Source: DATCJA01 sp963814955 (GTDB taxonomy: Bacteria > Acidobacteriota > Vicinamibacteria > Vicinamibacterales > UBA2999). Taken from it: a stretch of DNA of 64,000 bases. Of this stretch, positions 37,602 to 46,922 are shown in pieces; positions within the stretch are counted from its first letter, which is position 1, and every line of letters starts with the position of its first letter. The notes beneath the pieces were generated by a model. The model made no database searches. It was not told where the DNA came from and worked only from the letters and a program-made list of their open reading frames with translations. A program made the position numbers and the translations under genes. Location: contig CAWFEX010000006.1 in assembly GCA_963814955.1 (NCBI GenBank), forward strand, positions 310,001 through 374,000, given 5' to 3'.

Positions 37602-38429
37602 GTGAACATCCTCACCGTCGACGTCGAAGAGTGGTTTCACCTCTGCGGGGTCGGTGGGCGGTTCGATCCCTCGCACTGGGACGCGCTGCCGTCGCGGGTC
37701 GTGGGGACAACGCGCCGCCTGCTCGACGCGATCGACACCGCCGGCGTGCCGGCGACGTTCTTCATGGTGGGATGGGTGGCGGAACGACATCCGGCGCTGG
37801 TGCAGGAGATCCTCTCAGCGGGCCACGAAATCGGCTCGCACAGTCATTGGCATCGCCGCGTGTACGAGTGCACGCCGGAAATGTTTGCCGACGACCTGAA
37901 CGCCTGCCGGCGAGCCATCGTCGACGCCGGCGCGCCCCCCCCCACGTCATTTCGCGCGCCAGAGTGGTCGATCAGTGACCGGGTGCCGTGGGCGCTGGAG
38001 GTGCTCGCGCGGGAGGGGTTCTCCGTCGATGCGAGCATGGCGCCTGTGAAACTCGTCGGACGACTCGACTATCCGCGCCGCCCCCACGTGCGGACAACAC
38101 CAAGTGGCGACATCGTCGAAGTCCCACCCTTTGTCGCTGACCGGTTCGGTCAGGTGATGCCAATGGGGTGGGGCTGGGGCCTCCGGATGAGCTCGCCGCG
38201 TCGAGTCCTCTCGTCGATCGCGCAGGCAAATCGACGGGGCGAGCCGGCCGTCTTGACGGTGCATCCCTGGGAGGTCGATCCAGACCCGCCGCGGGTGTGG
38301 CTGCCCCCGCGCCTGATGTTCGCGCATTACTTCCGTCTTGGCGGATTCGAGCGACGTCTGAAGGACATCATGCACGGCGCGACGTTTTCCACCTTGCGCG
38401 CAACGGCAACATGCGCGCCCCCGTCGTGA
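37602..38429 (+). CDS. polysaccharide deacetylase family protein (DUF3473-type)
   Basis: The GTG at 37602 begins VNILTVDVEEWFHLCGVGGRFDPSHWD; the protein has 275 residues. The NodB-like catalytic motifs are TVDVEEW (Asp), GHEIGSHSHWHRRVYE (the HSHxH metal site) and FRAPEWSISDRVPWAL. The C-terminal part EPAVLTVHPWEVDPDPPRVWLP carries the last His and matches the DUF3473 extension. It would remove N-acyl or O-acyl groups from a sugar, or act as another metal-dependent amide hydrolase. Its 3' end overlaps the next gene by 19 bp. Confidence 0.87.
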   Translation: MNILTVDVEEWFHLCGVGGRFDPSHWDALPSRVVGTTRRLLDAIDTAGVPATFFMVGWVAERHPALVQEILSAGHEIGSHSHWHRRVYECTPEMFADDLNACRRAIVDAGAPPPTSFRAPEWSISDRVPWALEVLAREGFSVDASMAPVKLVGRLDYPRRPHVRTTPSGDIVEVPPFVADRFGQVMPMGWGWGLRMSSPRRVLSSIAQANRRGEPAVLTVHPWEVDPDPPRVWLPPRLMFAHYFRLGGFERRLKDIMHGATFSTLRATATCAPPS

Positions 38430-41332
38430 ACCGCCTGGGCGTCGTCGGCGCGGCGATGCTGGCGCTGTGTGGCGTATCAATGGTGAACGCGCAGACCGCT
38501 GCCCAGGTCGCTCAGCGGGTCTACGTTGAAGACTCGCTGGATGCACCCCAGGCGCTCAACGTCGTCGACGCCGTAGGCCCGGTCCGACCGTTCCCCCTGG
38601 GCGTGCATGTCCTTCTCCGTCTCCCCGATGACGCGGCGCCGGCGTTAAATCGTCATCTCGACACGCTGGTGGAGCGTGGCCTGTCGATGTGGGTCGCCGT
38701 TCACCCTCCCGCAACGGCCGATGGCATCGCCGCCTGGCAATCCGCGCTTCGTGAACTCTTCACCCGCTATCGGGGGCGCATCGCGATCCTCGAGGTGAGA
38801 TTTGCCAGCGAGCCGGATGCGTTCAGCCGCTTCGCGCTGCAGATCGCCTCTACCGAGGCGCGCGCCGGCGGGGCAACGACGCAAGTGGCGGTCGGCGCGG
38901 CCGACGCCGCCGCGGTCGAGCGGCTGGCAGCGAGCCTGACGCCCGCCGATGCCCCCTACGTCGATCTGCTGGCCGCCGTCGGCGTGGGGCCGCACACGTC
39001 GGCGTCCGGCGCGTTCTCGCGCGCGGTCCCCAACGGGCGGCTGATCGTGCGTCGTGGCGTGACCGATCGTGGTGACGAGTCGCGGGCGCGTGTGGTGCGT
39101 GATGTATTGACGACTGTCGCGACCCAGACGGTCGCGACCGCCTGGCCAGTTGACGACACGCTGGCCGATGCGCTCCGCGCGCTGCTGCCCGTGTCGAACC
39201 TGCTGACGGATGCGATCGAGCCGCTCGATCCCGACGGCGTCGGCCTGACGCTTGGCGATGCCGACGCCGTGGCGCGGCTCGTGTGGCACCGCCTGCTTTT
39301 CGATGCCGAGACATTTACAACGTATTTCGCCTACGAAGGGCGCCCCTCGAATGACCCCTTGACCGTCGGGTTGCGCGTGGCGGTCAGGGGCCAGGCGGTG
39401 GTGATCGATCCCGTCTCGGGCGAACGACGACCGGTGGCGTCCAGCCGCTCGGACGACGCGACGTCGAGGGTCGAGGGGTCGGTGCCACTGACCGGCCGGC
39501 CCATGCTGGTGAATTTCAGCGAGGACGCGGAAGCGATATTCGTGGCCCGGACGGCAGCCGTCGCCGAACGCCAACTGTCGGTGGAAGAGATCGTTGCCGG
39601 CCACCGCCGCTACGCCGCGCGGCTCGACACCGTGGTGACGCACTATCGCGCCAAGGCGCGGATGGAACAGCATTTCAGGCCCAGCCTCACCGATTCGGGC
39701 TACGACGTCGTCACCGAGAACAACTTCTTCGTCGATCGCCAGGGCACCGAATGGGAAGAGTTGTCGTTCTCGGTGAATGGATCGAAGTGGGGATCCGATC
39801 GTCCTGCTTTTCCACTGCTGCAGGCAGAGAAGGTGCTCTCGCTGCCGCTCGAGCTGCGGCTGAATCAGGACTATCGCTACACCCTCACGGGCGTCGAGCG
39901 GGTTGACGGCATCGATTGCTACCGTGTCCGCTTCGATCCGGTCACCGATGCCGAGGCGCTCTATCGCGGCACCGTGTGGATCGACCGGCACACCTTCGCG
40001 CGCGTCAAAGTGCAGGCCGTGCAATCGGGCACATCGGCGCCGGTGGCGTCGAACGAAGAGATTCACCAATACGACCAGGTGGCCGAGATCGAGGGGTTTC
40101 CGGTGCGGTTGCTCACGCGCCTCACCGCCCGGCAGATCATCCTGATTGCCGGGCGCAACCTGCTGCTCGAGAAAGCCACGACGCTCACGGAATTCCATGT
40201 GAACGACGAGGCCTTCGCGGAGCTTCGCGGTGCCGCGCGCCGCGGCGATCACATCATGTACCGCGACACCGATGGCGGTATTCGATACCTCGTCAAGGAG
40301 GGCGAGAACCGGGTGGTGAGCGAACGCGCCACCTCGCACGCCAGGGCCATGGCCACCGGGGTCCTGTTGGACCCGTCGTACGCATTTCCCCTGCCCATTT
40401 TCGGGATCAACTACCTCGACTTCGAGTTCCGCGGCCGCGCGGATACGCAACTGGCGGTGCTGTTCGGCGGCGTGCTGGTGGCCGGCAATCTGCAGCGGTC
40501 GAAGATCGGGCCCACGCCGCTCGATCTGAGCCTGGATTTCTTCGGCATTGCTGTCCCGGCGAGCGATCGCTTGTACCGGCAGGATGGAGAGCGCGAAGCC
40601 GAGCGGCTGCTCACGTGGCCGCTCTCGGCCGGTCTCAACGTGGGGTGGCAATACACGCCCTTCCAGAAAGCGCTGGTTCAGTATCAAACCCGCTACGATG
40701 CGTTCGTCCGCGATCGGACGACCAGCGAGACGTTCATCGTGCCCGACAGCGCCCTGACGCAGGGGCTCGGCGGACAGTGGGAGTACCGGCGCGGTGGGAT
40801 CAGCCTGGTGGGCGCCGGGACGTGGTTCGCGCGGTCGAGCTGGACGCCGTGGGGCCCGGCCGACGCGCTGGAGGAGAGGCTGTCCCGCACCTACGCCAAG
40901 TACGCAGTGCATCTGTCGAAGGACTGGTTCTTCGCCGTCTTCCACAAGGTGCACGTCAACGGATCGTACTTCGGCGGCTCACGTCTCGACCGCTTCAGCC
41001 GCTATCAGTTCGGGCTGTTCGACGACACGAGGATTCACGGGGTGCCGGCGTCCGGCCTCCGGTTCGACGAGCTCGCCATGGTGCGCGGTTCATACTCGCT
41101 GAACATCCTCGAGCAGTACCGGATGGATCTGTTCGTCGAACAGGCCCGCGGCCGCGACCAGACCCTGGACGACTCGTGGCGGGATGTCACCGGGTTGGGC
41201 GCCGCCGTGAACTTCAGGGCGCCTTGGAATACGATTCTCCGCGCCGATATCGGCAAGAGCTTCCTGCCCGCTGACTATCGCGGTGCCGGGTCGACGGTTG
41301 TCCAGATCATGGTGCTGAAACCCCTGAAGTGA
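38411..41332 (+). CDS. large outer-membrane-associated protein with LolA/LolB-like central domain and C-terminal barrel
   Basis: The ATG at 38411 gives 973 residues with signal peptide RLGVVGAAMLALCGVSMVNAQ. The N-terminal third (30-330) is a globular region of unknown fold. The middle (about 440-600) has YTLTGVERVDGIDCYRVRFDPV and YRGTVWIDRHTFARVKVQAVQSG, like outer-membrane lipoprotein-sorting domains. The C-terminal part consists of alternating beta strands (LSAGLNVGWQYTPFQKALVQYQ, GSYFGGSRLDRFSRYQFGLF) and ends TVVQIMVLKPLK, which suggests an outer-membrane barrel. It may be the outer-membrane acceptor or transporter of the polyene product. I know no named family for the whole protein. 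Confidence 0.7.
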   Translation: MRAPVVNRLGVVGAAMLALCGVSMVNAQTAAQVAQRVYVEDSLDAPQALNVVDAVGPVRPFPLGVHVLLRLPDDAAPALNRHLDTLVERGLSMWVAVHPPATADGIAAWQSALRELFTRYRGRIAILEVRFASEPDAFSRFALQIASTEARAGGATTQVAVGAADAAAVERLAASLTPADAPYVDLLAAVGVGPHTSASGAFSRAVPNGRLIVRRGVTDRGDESRARVVRDVLTTVATQTVATAWPVDDTLADALRALLPVSNLLTDAIEPLDPDGVGLTLGDADAVARLVWHRLLFDAETFTTYFAYEGRPSNDPLTVGLRVAVRGQAVVIDPVSGERRPVASSRSDDATSRVEGSVPLTGRPMLVNFSEDAEAIFVARTAAVAERQLSVEEIVAGHRRYAARLDTVVTHYRAKARMEQHFRPSLTDSGYDVVTENNFFVDRQGTEWEELSFSVNGSKWGSDRPAFPLLQAEKVLSLPLELRLNQDYRYTLTGVERVDGIDCYRVRFDPVTDAEALYRGTVWIDRHTFARVKVQAVQSGTSAPVASNEEIHQYDQVAEIEGFPVRLLTRLTARQIILIAGRNLLLEKATTLTEFHVNDEAFAELRGAARRGDHIMYRDTDGGIRYLVKEGENRVVSERATSHARAMATGVLLDPSYAFPLPIFGINYLDFEFRGRADTQLAVLFGGVLVAGNLQRSKIGPTPLDLSLDFFGIAVPASDRLYRQDGEREAERLLTWPLSAGLNVGWQYTPFQKALVQYQTRYDAFVRDRTTSETFIVPDSALTQGLGGQWEYRRGGISLVGAGTWFARSSWTPWGPADALEERLSRTYAKYAVHLSKDWFFAVFHKVHVNGSYFGGSRLDRFSRYQFGLFDDTRIHGVPASGLRFDELAMVRGSYSLNILEQYRMDLFVEQARGRDQTLDDSWRDVTGLGAAVNFRAPWNTILRADIGKSFLPADYRGAGSTVVQIMVLKPLK

Positions 41333-42285
41333 GACCGATGAGAGCCGACCTGCACGTACATACCTGGGCCTCGACCCAGAGCGGAGCGATGAAGTTTCTG
41401 CGGAGCCGCGACTGTTACTCGTCGCCGTTTGATGTGTACCGGACCGCGCGCGCGCGCGGTATGGATCTGGTGACCTTTACCGATCACGACTCGATCGATG
41501 GCTGTCTGGAGCTGCTCGACCGCCATCCCGAGACCGCCGACTTCATCTGCGGCGAGGAAGTGTCGTGCCGGTTTCCCGACGGCGACATCGAGGTGCACCT
41601 CGGCGTCTACGGCATGACCGAAGCGCTGCACCACGATCTGCAGCCGCTTCGCTGCAATGTGTTCGAGGTCATCGCGCGACTGCGCGAGGCTGACGTGTTC
41701 TTCGTCCTCAACCACCTGCTGCACTCCTATCGTCGCGCGGCGCCTCTCGAGGCCTATCTTCGCCTGCTGCTCGAGGTGCCGGCGCTCGAAGTGCGTAACG
41801 GCGCGATGCTGCCGTCGCACAACGCCCTCATCGAGCGCTACGCCCGCACGGTGCAGCCCGGGTGGGTCGCCATTGGCGGCAGCGATGCGCACACGCTGCG
41901 GCGAGTGGGGACGACGTGGACCGAGGTGCCCGCGGCGGCCGGCGCCGCCGGGTTTATGGCAGGTCTTCGCGCTGGAACGTGCGCCCCCGGCGGCGTCAAC
42001 GGCAGCGTGCTGGCCATCAGCGGAGACGTGTACGGGGTGGTGGCGCGATACATCGCCAGCCTGGCCGGCATCGGGCCGTCGGATCATCACGGCTTCGAGA
42101 GGCTCGCCTGTCTGGCGTTCAGCGCGGGCTCGCTGCCGTTTCAATTCATTCCGGCGCTCATCGCCGTCGTCGGAAAGATCAAAGAACGTCTGCGGGTCGC
42201 CGAGGTGCGCGACCGGCTGGCGCAGCGGCCACCCTCGGGATGGCGGACCTCGGCGTCGAACAGGCAGACTGAGCCGGCAAAGTGA
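41329..42285 (+). CDS. PHP-domain phosphoesterase
   Basis: The start overlaps the preceding stop by 4 bp. The protein has 318 residues and the PHP motifs: MRADLHVHTWAST (HxH), DLVTFTDHDSIDG, GEEVSCRF, VFFVLNHLLHS and GWVAIGGSDAHTL, whose residues bind up to three metals. The N-terminus is complete. A C-terminal extension (about 230-318) is of unknown role. PHP proteins hydrolyse phosphate esters. Its place between the barrel protein and the active KS suggests a function in the same pathway, perhaps on a phosphorylated lipid intermediate. Confidence 0.87.
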   Translation: MRPMRADLHVHTWASTQSGAMKFLRSRDCYSSPFDVYRTARARGMDLVTFTDHDSIDGCLELLDRHPETADFICGEEVSCRFPDGDIEVHLGVYGMTEALHHDLQPLRCNVFEVIARLREADVFFVLNHLLHSYRRAAPLEAYLRLLLEVPALEVRNGAMLPSHNALIERYARTVQPGWVAIGGSDAHTLRRVGTTWTEVPAAAGAAGFMAGLRAGTCAPGGVNGSVLAISGDVYGVVARYIASLAGIGPSDHHGFERLACLAFSAGSLPFQFIPALIAVVGKIKERLRVAEVRDRLAQRPPSGWRTSASNRQTEPAK

Positions 42286-43493
42286 GACGCGTGGCCGTGA
42301 CCGGCATCGGCATCGTGAGCGCGCTCGGCGCCACGCGCGAGGACACCTGGCAGCAGATGCTGGATGGCGCCTGTGGCGTGCGGCCGGTCACAGTCTTCGA
42401 CGTGGCTGGATACCGCAGCCAGGTCGCCGGCGAAGTCCCCATGGACCGCGTGCACGCGCGCGGAACGGCGCTCCAGCGCCGCCGCCTGTCTCGCGCCGAT
42501 CAGATCGGGCTGATGGCCGCCGACGAGGCGCTGGACGATGCCGCGCTGCTCGACTCGCCCTTCGATCGCAGCCGTGTGGGCGTGATGCTCGGCGCGGGCA
42601 CCGCAGACCTGATTCGCAACGAGGGCTACTTCTTCACGACGCTCGAGGCCGGCATCGAGCGGGCCCGTCCATCACACGCCTGGAATCACTTTGCCAACAC
42701 CCCTGGCGACGTGATCGCCGAGAAGTACGGGTTCGAAGGACAGCGCGCGTGCGTCGCGGCGGCCTGTTCGTCGAGCACCATCGCGCTCGGCCAGGCGATG
42801 GACGCGATTCGCCTCGGACGTCTCGATGCCGTCGTCGCCGGCGGCACGGACGCGCTGGCGCGGCTCACCTATAGCGGCTTCAACGCGCTGCGGCTGATGG
42901 ATCCACACCCCTGCCGGCCCTTCGATCGCAGCCGCGCCGGCATGAACATCGGCGAGGGCGCGGGCATGCTGGTGCTCGAGGACATGGAACGTGCGCGGCA
43001 GCGCGGCGCGCGCATCTATGCCGAGCTTGCCGGCTACAGTCTCGGCTGCGAGGCCTTCCATCCCACGGCGCCGGAGCCCGATGGACGCCCTGTGGCGGCC
43101 GTGCTGCAAAGGGCGCTGGCCGACGCGCGAGTCAATGCCGTCGACGTCGACCACATCAATGCGCACGGCACGGCCACGCCGCAGAACGATCAGGCCGAGG
43201 CCAGAGCGTTTCGCAGCGTGTTCGGTGATCGCGTCGCGTGGCTGCCGGTGACGTCGCTCAAGTCGATGATTGGCCACTGCCTGGGCGCGGCCGGCGCGCT
43301 CGAGGCCGCTGTCGCCGTGTTGACCGTGGCGCGCGGGGTCATCCCCCCGACGATCAACTACGCGGAGGCGGACCCCGAATGTCCGGTCGACGTGGTGGCG
43401 AACGTGGCGCGGCAGACGCCGGTGCGCTGCGCCGTCTCGACGTCGCTGGCGTTCGGCGGCAACGACTCGGCGCTGGTCGTCCGGGCGATCTGA
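42282..43493 (+). CDS. active beta-ketoacyl synthase (FabF-like, KS-alpha)
   Basis: The GTG at 42282 overlaps the previous stop. The 403-residue protein has the full catalytic set: Cys162 in AACSSSTIALG, His295 in INAHGTATPQ and His332 in SMIGHCLGAAGAL. The core PCRPFDRSRAGMNIGEGAGMLVLE is typical of KAS II enzymes. It would condense malonyl units onto the growing chain, together with the Cys-less partner at 35247. It ends the long plus-strand operon; the halogenase-like gene converges 9 bp further. Confidence 0.92.
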   Translation: MRRVAVTGIGIVSALGATREDTWQQMLDGACGVRPVTVFDVAGYRSQVAGEVPMDRVHARGTALQRRRLSRADQIGLMAADEALDDAALLDSPFDRSRVGVMLGAGTADLIRNEGYFFTTLEAGIERARPSHAWNHFANTPGDVIAEKYGFEGQRACVAAACSSSTIALGQAMDAIRLGRLDAVVAGGTDALARLTYSGFNALRLMDPHPCRPFDRSRAGMNIGEGAGMLVLEDMERARQRGARIYAELAGYSLGCEAFHPTAPEPDGRPVAAVLQRALADARVNAVDVDHINAHGTATPQNDQAEARAFRSVFGDRVAWLPVTSLKSMIGHCLGAAGALEAAVAVLTVARGVIPPTINYAEADPECPVDVVANVARQTPVRCAVSTSLAFGGNDSALVVRAI

Positions 43494-43502
43494 CCGGCTC
43501 GA

Positions 43503-45128
43503 TTACGCGGCGGGGATCGGTCCGGCGATGGGGATGCGGTTGAGCGTGATCGCCCGGATATCGAAGGGCGTGTCGCCTGCGTCCACCGGCGCGACGAAGC
43601 GCCCGAGCGCCGGGTCGACCCCCGAAGCGAGCACCTGCAACGACTGCGCAAACCGTTCGAGCAGATCGACGTTGGCCTGCAGCGTCGCGCGAAGCGCCGC
43701 GTCGCTCAGGGCCGGTCCGCCGAGCGCCGCCTGCAGGCGCCGCAGCTCCTCGACCGCCAGGACGTTGGTGAAGCCCCCGCCATAGCGTGCGGCATCACGC
43801 TCATCCCAGATGCGGAAGAACACCTGCATGCGCGCGTGCAGGACGAAGAACCGCTTCATCAGCGGGTCGATCGTCGCCATGAACTCGGGTTGCGTGAGGC
43901 GGCGCTGGAAATAGAGCAACGCCGTGATCGACCAGTAGCAGGCGTTGTCCCAGGCGGCTTTCGCCGTCATCACCTGCGCGTTGCCCATCAGCGGATACTG
44001 GCCGGTATAGACGCGCAGAAACGCGTCGAAGAGCCGCAGGTAATCGATGTTGAAGCGCTCGAGGCGCTCCTGGATGTCCTCGCCGCGGCGGTCGCGCGTG
44101 ATGAGATCGGTGATGTAGCCGTTCCCTATGGCGATGAAGTCGGAGCCCGGCGAATAGAACGGATCGGTGAAGACGCCGGCCTCGCCCGTCAACAGCCAGC
44201 GATCGCTGGAGTACACGCGCGCGCAGCCGTGCGCATAGTGACGCAGCGCCAGGAAGTCTTCGACGGTACCGTTGTCGCGATCCTCTTCGGTAACACGCGC
44301 GCACTGCGGCTCGTGAATCCTGAGCCACTCGATGGCCTTGTCGAAGCGGTTGAGACGATCGTACGGATGCAGCTTCGCATCGCCCACGATGCCAAAGCTC
44401 GTGCTGCCGGAGCCGAGGGGAATCAGCCACACCCAGTAGCCCACGCCCATCAGGTGGTTGGTGCTGTGCCAGCGGGTCCTGTCGGGCACGCGCGCTTTCC
44501 ACGCCGGGTCGGTCACCCAGTCGTCGAGGCGCACGCTGCGCTTGACACGCCACCAGCACGCGTTCGCCAGGTGTGCGACCTCCCGCGTCAGGCCCAGGCG
44601 GCGCCGCACCAGGCCAGCGCGTCCGCTGGCATCGACCAGCCAGCGAGCCGTGATCGTCCGGGTTCCCTCGGCGGTGTTGATCTCGAGGCGATGATGCGGC
44701 TGGCCGAACTCGAAATCCTTGACGGTGGCGCGATCGAGGACGTCGATCCCCATCGCACGGTTCGATTCGAGAAGCCAGTTCTCCAGGCGGCCGCGGTCGA
44801 GCTGAAACGACGGCACCGGCGGGAACGTCGCAGGTCCGAGCTCGAACCGGCTGCCGAGATCACCGTTGTCGCCTGCGGGAAAGAAGTAGCGCAGCCCGAG
44901 CTTCTCGAGGTGACCGGCGCGCAGGTGGTCCTCGATGTCGAGCACCTTCTGCATGTAGTGCGCGCCGATCTCGACCGACGACTCGCCGACCTTGTGGGCG
45001 GCCTCAGGCGCAGGATGGACCCTCTTCTCGGCGACAAGGATGTCCAGCAACGGCGCCTCTCGTTTCAACTGCCGCGCCAGCGTCAACCCGGCCAGTCCGC
45101 CTCCGGCAATGAAGACGTCAACGTGCAT
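43503..45128 (-). CDS. flavin-dependent halogenase-like FAD oxidoreductase
   Basis: The 541-residue protein starts MHVDVFIAGGGLAGLTLARQLK, with the FAD loop GGGLAG. A GTG three codons upstream (45137) is also possible. It keeps HKVGESSVEIG and the halogenase motif W235-V-W-L-I-P240 in GVGYWVWLIPLG (WxWxIP, numbering from the upstream start). GEAGVFTDPFYSPGSDF is the second FAD motif. Family members halogenate aromatic rings using FADH2; a halogenase occurs in the brominated xanthomonadin pathway. Whether the product here is halogenated cannot be told. Confidence 0.82.
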   Translation of the reverse strand: MHVDVFIAGGGLAGLTLARQLKREAPLLDILVAEKRVHPAPEAAHKVGESSVEIGAHYMQKVLDIEDHLRAGHLEKLGLRYFFPAGDNGDLGSRFELGPATFPPVPSFQLDRGRLENWLLESNRAMGIDVLDRATVKDFEFGQPHHRLEINTAEGTRTITARWLVDASGRAGLVRRRLGLTREVAHLANACWWRVKRSVRLDDWVTDPAWKARVPDRTRWHSTNHLMGVGYWVWLIPLGSGSTSFGIVGDAKLHPYDRLNRFDKAIEWLRIHEPQCARVTEEDRDNGTVEDFLALRHYAHGCARVYSSDRWLLTGEAGVFTDPFYSPGSDFIAIGNGYITDLITRDRRGEDIQERLERFNIDYLRLFDAFLRVYTGQYPLMGNAQVMTAKAAWDNACYWSITALLYFQRRLTQPEFMATIDPLMKRFFVLHARMQVFFRIWDERDAARYGGGFTNVLAVEELRRLQAALGGPALSDAALRATLQANVDLLERFAQSLQVLASGVDPALGRFVAPVDAGDTPFDIRAITLNRIPIAGPIPAA

Positions 45129-45248
45129 GGTCGTCACTACGATAGGTGCGGGTGCGGGTAGTCAGGTCGTCGTGGAGCACGCAGAGCAACGGCACGCCGT
45201 AGGGATGTTACGCCCGATAGTGTCCTGGGTCGAAATCCTGTCGAGATC

Positions 45249-45294
45249 GGTTCCGGTACGGGTTGTACGCAAGGTTGGAACCTCAGGTTCTCGG
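45249..45294 (+). repeat. degenerate tRNA-Glu junction repeat, copy 2
   Basis: GGTTCCGGTACGGGTTGTACGC followed by AAGGTTGGAACCTCAGG matches the core and arm of the junction repeat with several changes; the left flank is missing. It lies 110 bp outside the halogenase gene, so the polyene-like cluster is bracketed by junction-type repeats at 23.7 and 45.25 kb. The remaining DNA in 45129-45324 shows no gene. Confidence 0.65.
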
Positions 45295-45324
45295 ATGTGC
45301 GGCCTGATCAGATATCCCGACCGA

Positions 45325-45968
45325 GTCATGAACAGGCCGCACAGCTCATCCGCGAGGAACGAGGAGGCGGGGATCCTCGCAATGTGCAGATTTCGCAGTG
45401 TGCGTGGAAACCCGATCTCGACGGCAAGCGGCTCGACGACGTCGCAGTCGAACGAGGCCTGACGCGGTCAGTTGATGACGCCGCGGACACCGCGCTATGG
45501 CTGGTCGAGAACGGTGGCTGTGGAGGCATTTACCACGCGATTCAAGAAGAGGACGTGCAGCGGGTGATTCGACACCCAGCCGCGATGATTGCGTCGGATG
45601 GCGGCCCTGCGATCTTCGGACGTGGCGTCCCCCATCCGCGCAGTTATGGCACGTTCGTCCGGGTACTGGGCAGATATGTGCGCGAGCTCAAAATCCTCGG
45701 CCTCGAAGATGCGGTGCGCAAAATGACGTCGTTCCCCGCGCGCCGCATCGGCATCACGGATCGCGGCGTCATCCGCGTCGGGATGAAGGCCGACCTCGTC
45801 GTGTTCGATCCCGCCACCGTGCGAGACACCGCAACCTTCGAGAGCCCGCATCAATACGCCGAAGGCGTGGTGGCGGTGTTTGTAAACGGCGTGGCGGTGT
45901 TCGAGAACGGAAGGATGACCGGCGCCAGGCCGGGTCGAATCCTCAGAAAGACAGACTATACGCCATAG
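45325..45968 (+). pseudogene. C-terminal fragment of N-acyl-D-amino-acid deacylase, duplicated copy
   Basis: The fragment is nearly identical to the last third of the complete gene at 48679-50295 (residues from AQLIREERGGGDP onward), sharing HPAAMIASDGGPAIFGRG and PARRIGITDRGVIRVG. The N-terminal half with the HVH metal site is absent. The shared stretch begins near 45325 (49651 in the other copy) and continues beyond the stop into the junction repeat. One-base differences such as QEED versus HEED show the copies are no longer identical. It cannot be functional. Confidence 0.88.
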
Positions 45969-45990
45969 ACGTGTCGAGACGTCGGAGGGT

Positions 45991-46090
45991 CTACTTTCCA
46001 CTTTCTAGTTTTCCACTTTGACTTTTTGGTACCGGTAACGGGGTTTTGCGAAAGGTTGGAGCGTGAAATTCGAGGGAATTGCCGCATGAC
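45991..46090 (+). repeat. tRNA-Glu 3'-end junction repeat, copy 3
   Basis: The flank with ACTTTCCACTTTCTAG, the core GGTACCGGTAACGGGG from 46028 (one extra A), and the arm TTTTGCGAAAGGTTGGAGCG plus AAATTCGAGGGAATTGCCGC end near 46090. The end of the truncated ModA-like gene is encoded inside this repeat on the other strand. Confidence 0.85.
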
Positions 46091-46731
46091 ACCCACCTTG
46101 GCAGCGGTCCGACGTAGTCGATCCCAGGAACTTCTAACAGCTCGCTGATCTGCTGAAAGCCGATCTCCGCTTCCCCTCGGGCAACCACCGTACCAACTCG
46201 TCCCACGTCGATTCTGCTGCTCTTCTTCATCACTTCGTCGACAATCCCAAGGCGCGGAAACAGCTCGGTGGAAAGATAGACGCCGCTGACTTGTGCGGAA
46301 TACGCAATTGACTTTGCTTGCAGCAATGTCCGCTTCAGCGCGTCGACTGAGCTGATATCTGGTTTCGGCGCGCCCCGCCGCACTGCCATGCCGATGCTCG
46401 AGCGTGCCAGGTCCACGCGGCTGGCGGCCACGACCCGACCCTCGCTGATCAATTCGTCAAGAGCGTCGCGTGCCAGAATGAGGACGTCCACGGGTTCACC
46501 TCGTCGCACTCGGCTCGCGATGGAATCCCGGCCGATTCCTGTTGATGTCGCGTCCGTCATGACGATATGACCCGTCGTGCGTTCGAACTGTGGCACCAGC
46601 GCAAGGTGTGCCGCCGCCATACCGCCGGCCGTCATGACCCTCACTTCTTCGGCCGATGCAGGCCCAGCAAGAAGCACGGCGGCTGAAAAGACAAGAGTGG
46701 CTAACCGTGGCATGAATGGTGACGTTCGCAT
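45991..46731 (-). pseudogene. molybdate-binding-protein-like (ModA family) gene with 3' end replaced by the junction repeat
   Basis: The N-terminus is intact: signal peptide RLATLVFSAAVLLAGPASA, then EEVRVMTAGGMAAAHLALVPQFERTTGH and the family pattern VDVLILARDALDELISEGRVV, ARSSIGMAVRRGAPKPDISSVDALKRTLLQAKSIAYS and GEAEIGFQQISELLEVPGIDYVGPLP. After PLPRW (about 46100) the reading frame runs into the repeat, and the last about 35 residues (CGNSLEFHAPTFRKTPL onward) are translated repeat DNA. The native C-terminal helix is missing. No ModB or ModC gene is nearby. It was probably truncated when the junction formed. Confidence 0.85.
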
Positions 46732-46922
46732 AGTTGACCATCCTGTTTGACGAACTTCACAGCGGGCCTGCTAACAACCCTGGTATTCGAACGTTAATCG
46801 TTAGGAACGCGCCCGTTCATGGGAGTCGAATTACCTCGCCTGGTAGCCTTGGAGTGTGAACTGGTAAACGGCGCGCGTGCGTAGCTTGCTCGAAGCTATA
46901 ACCCAGCGCCAGCAGCCTGGCT

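Noticed and set aside
38645..40954. 769-residue minus-strand open frame
   Set aside because: It is the complement of the large outer-membrane-like protein gene; the plus-strand frame has signal peptide, domain pattern and operon overlap.
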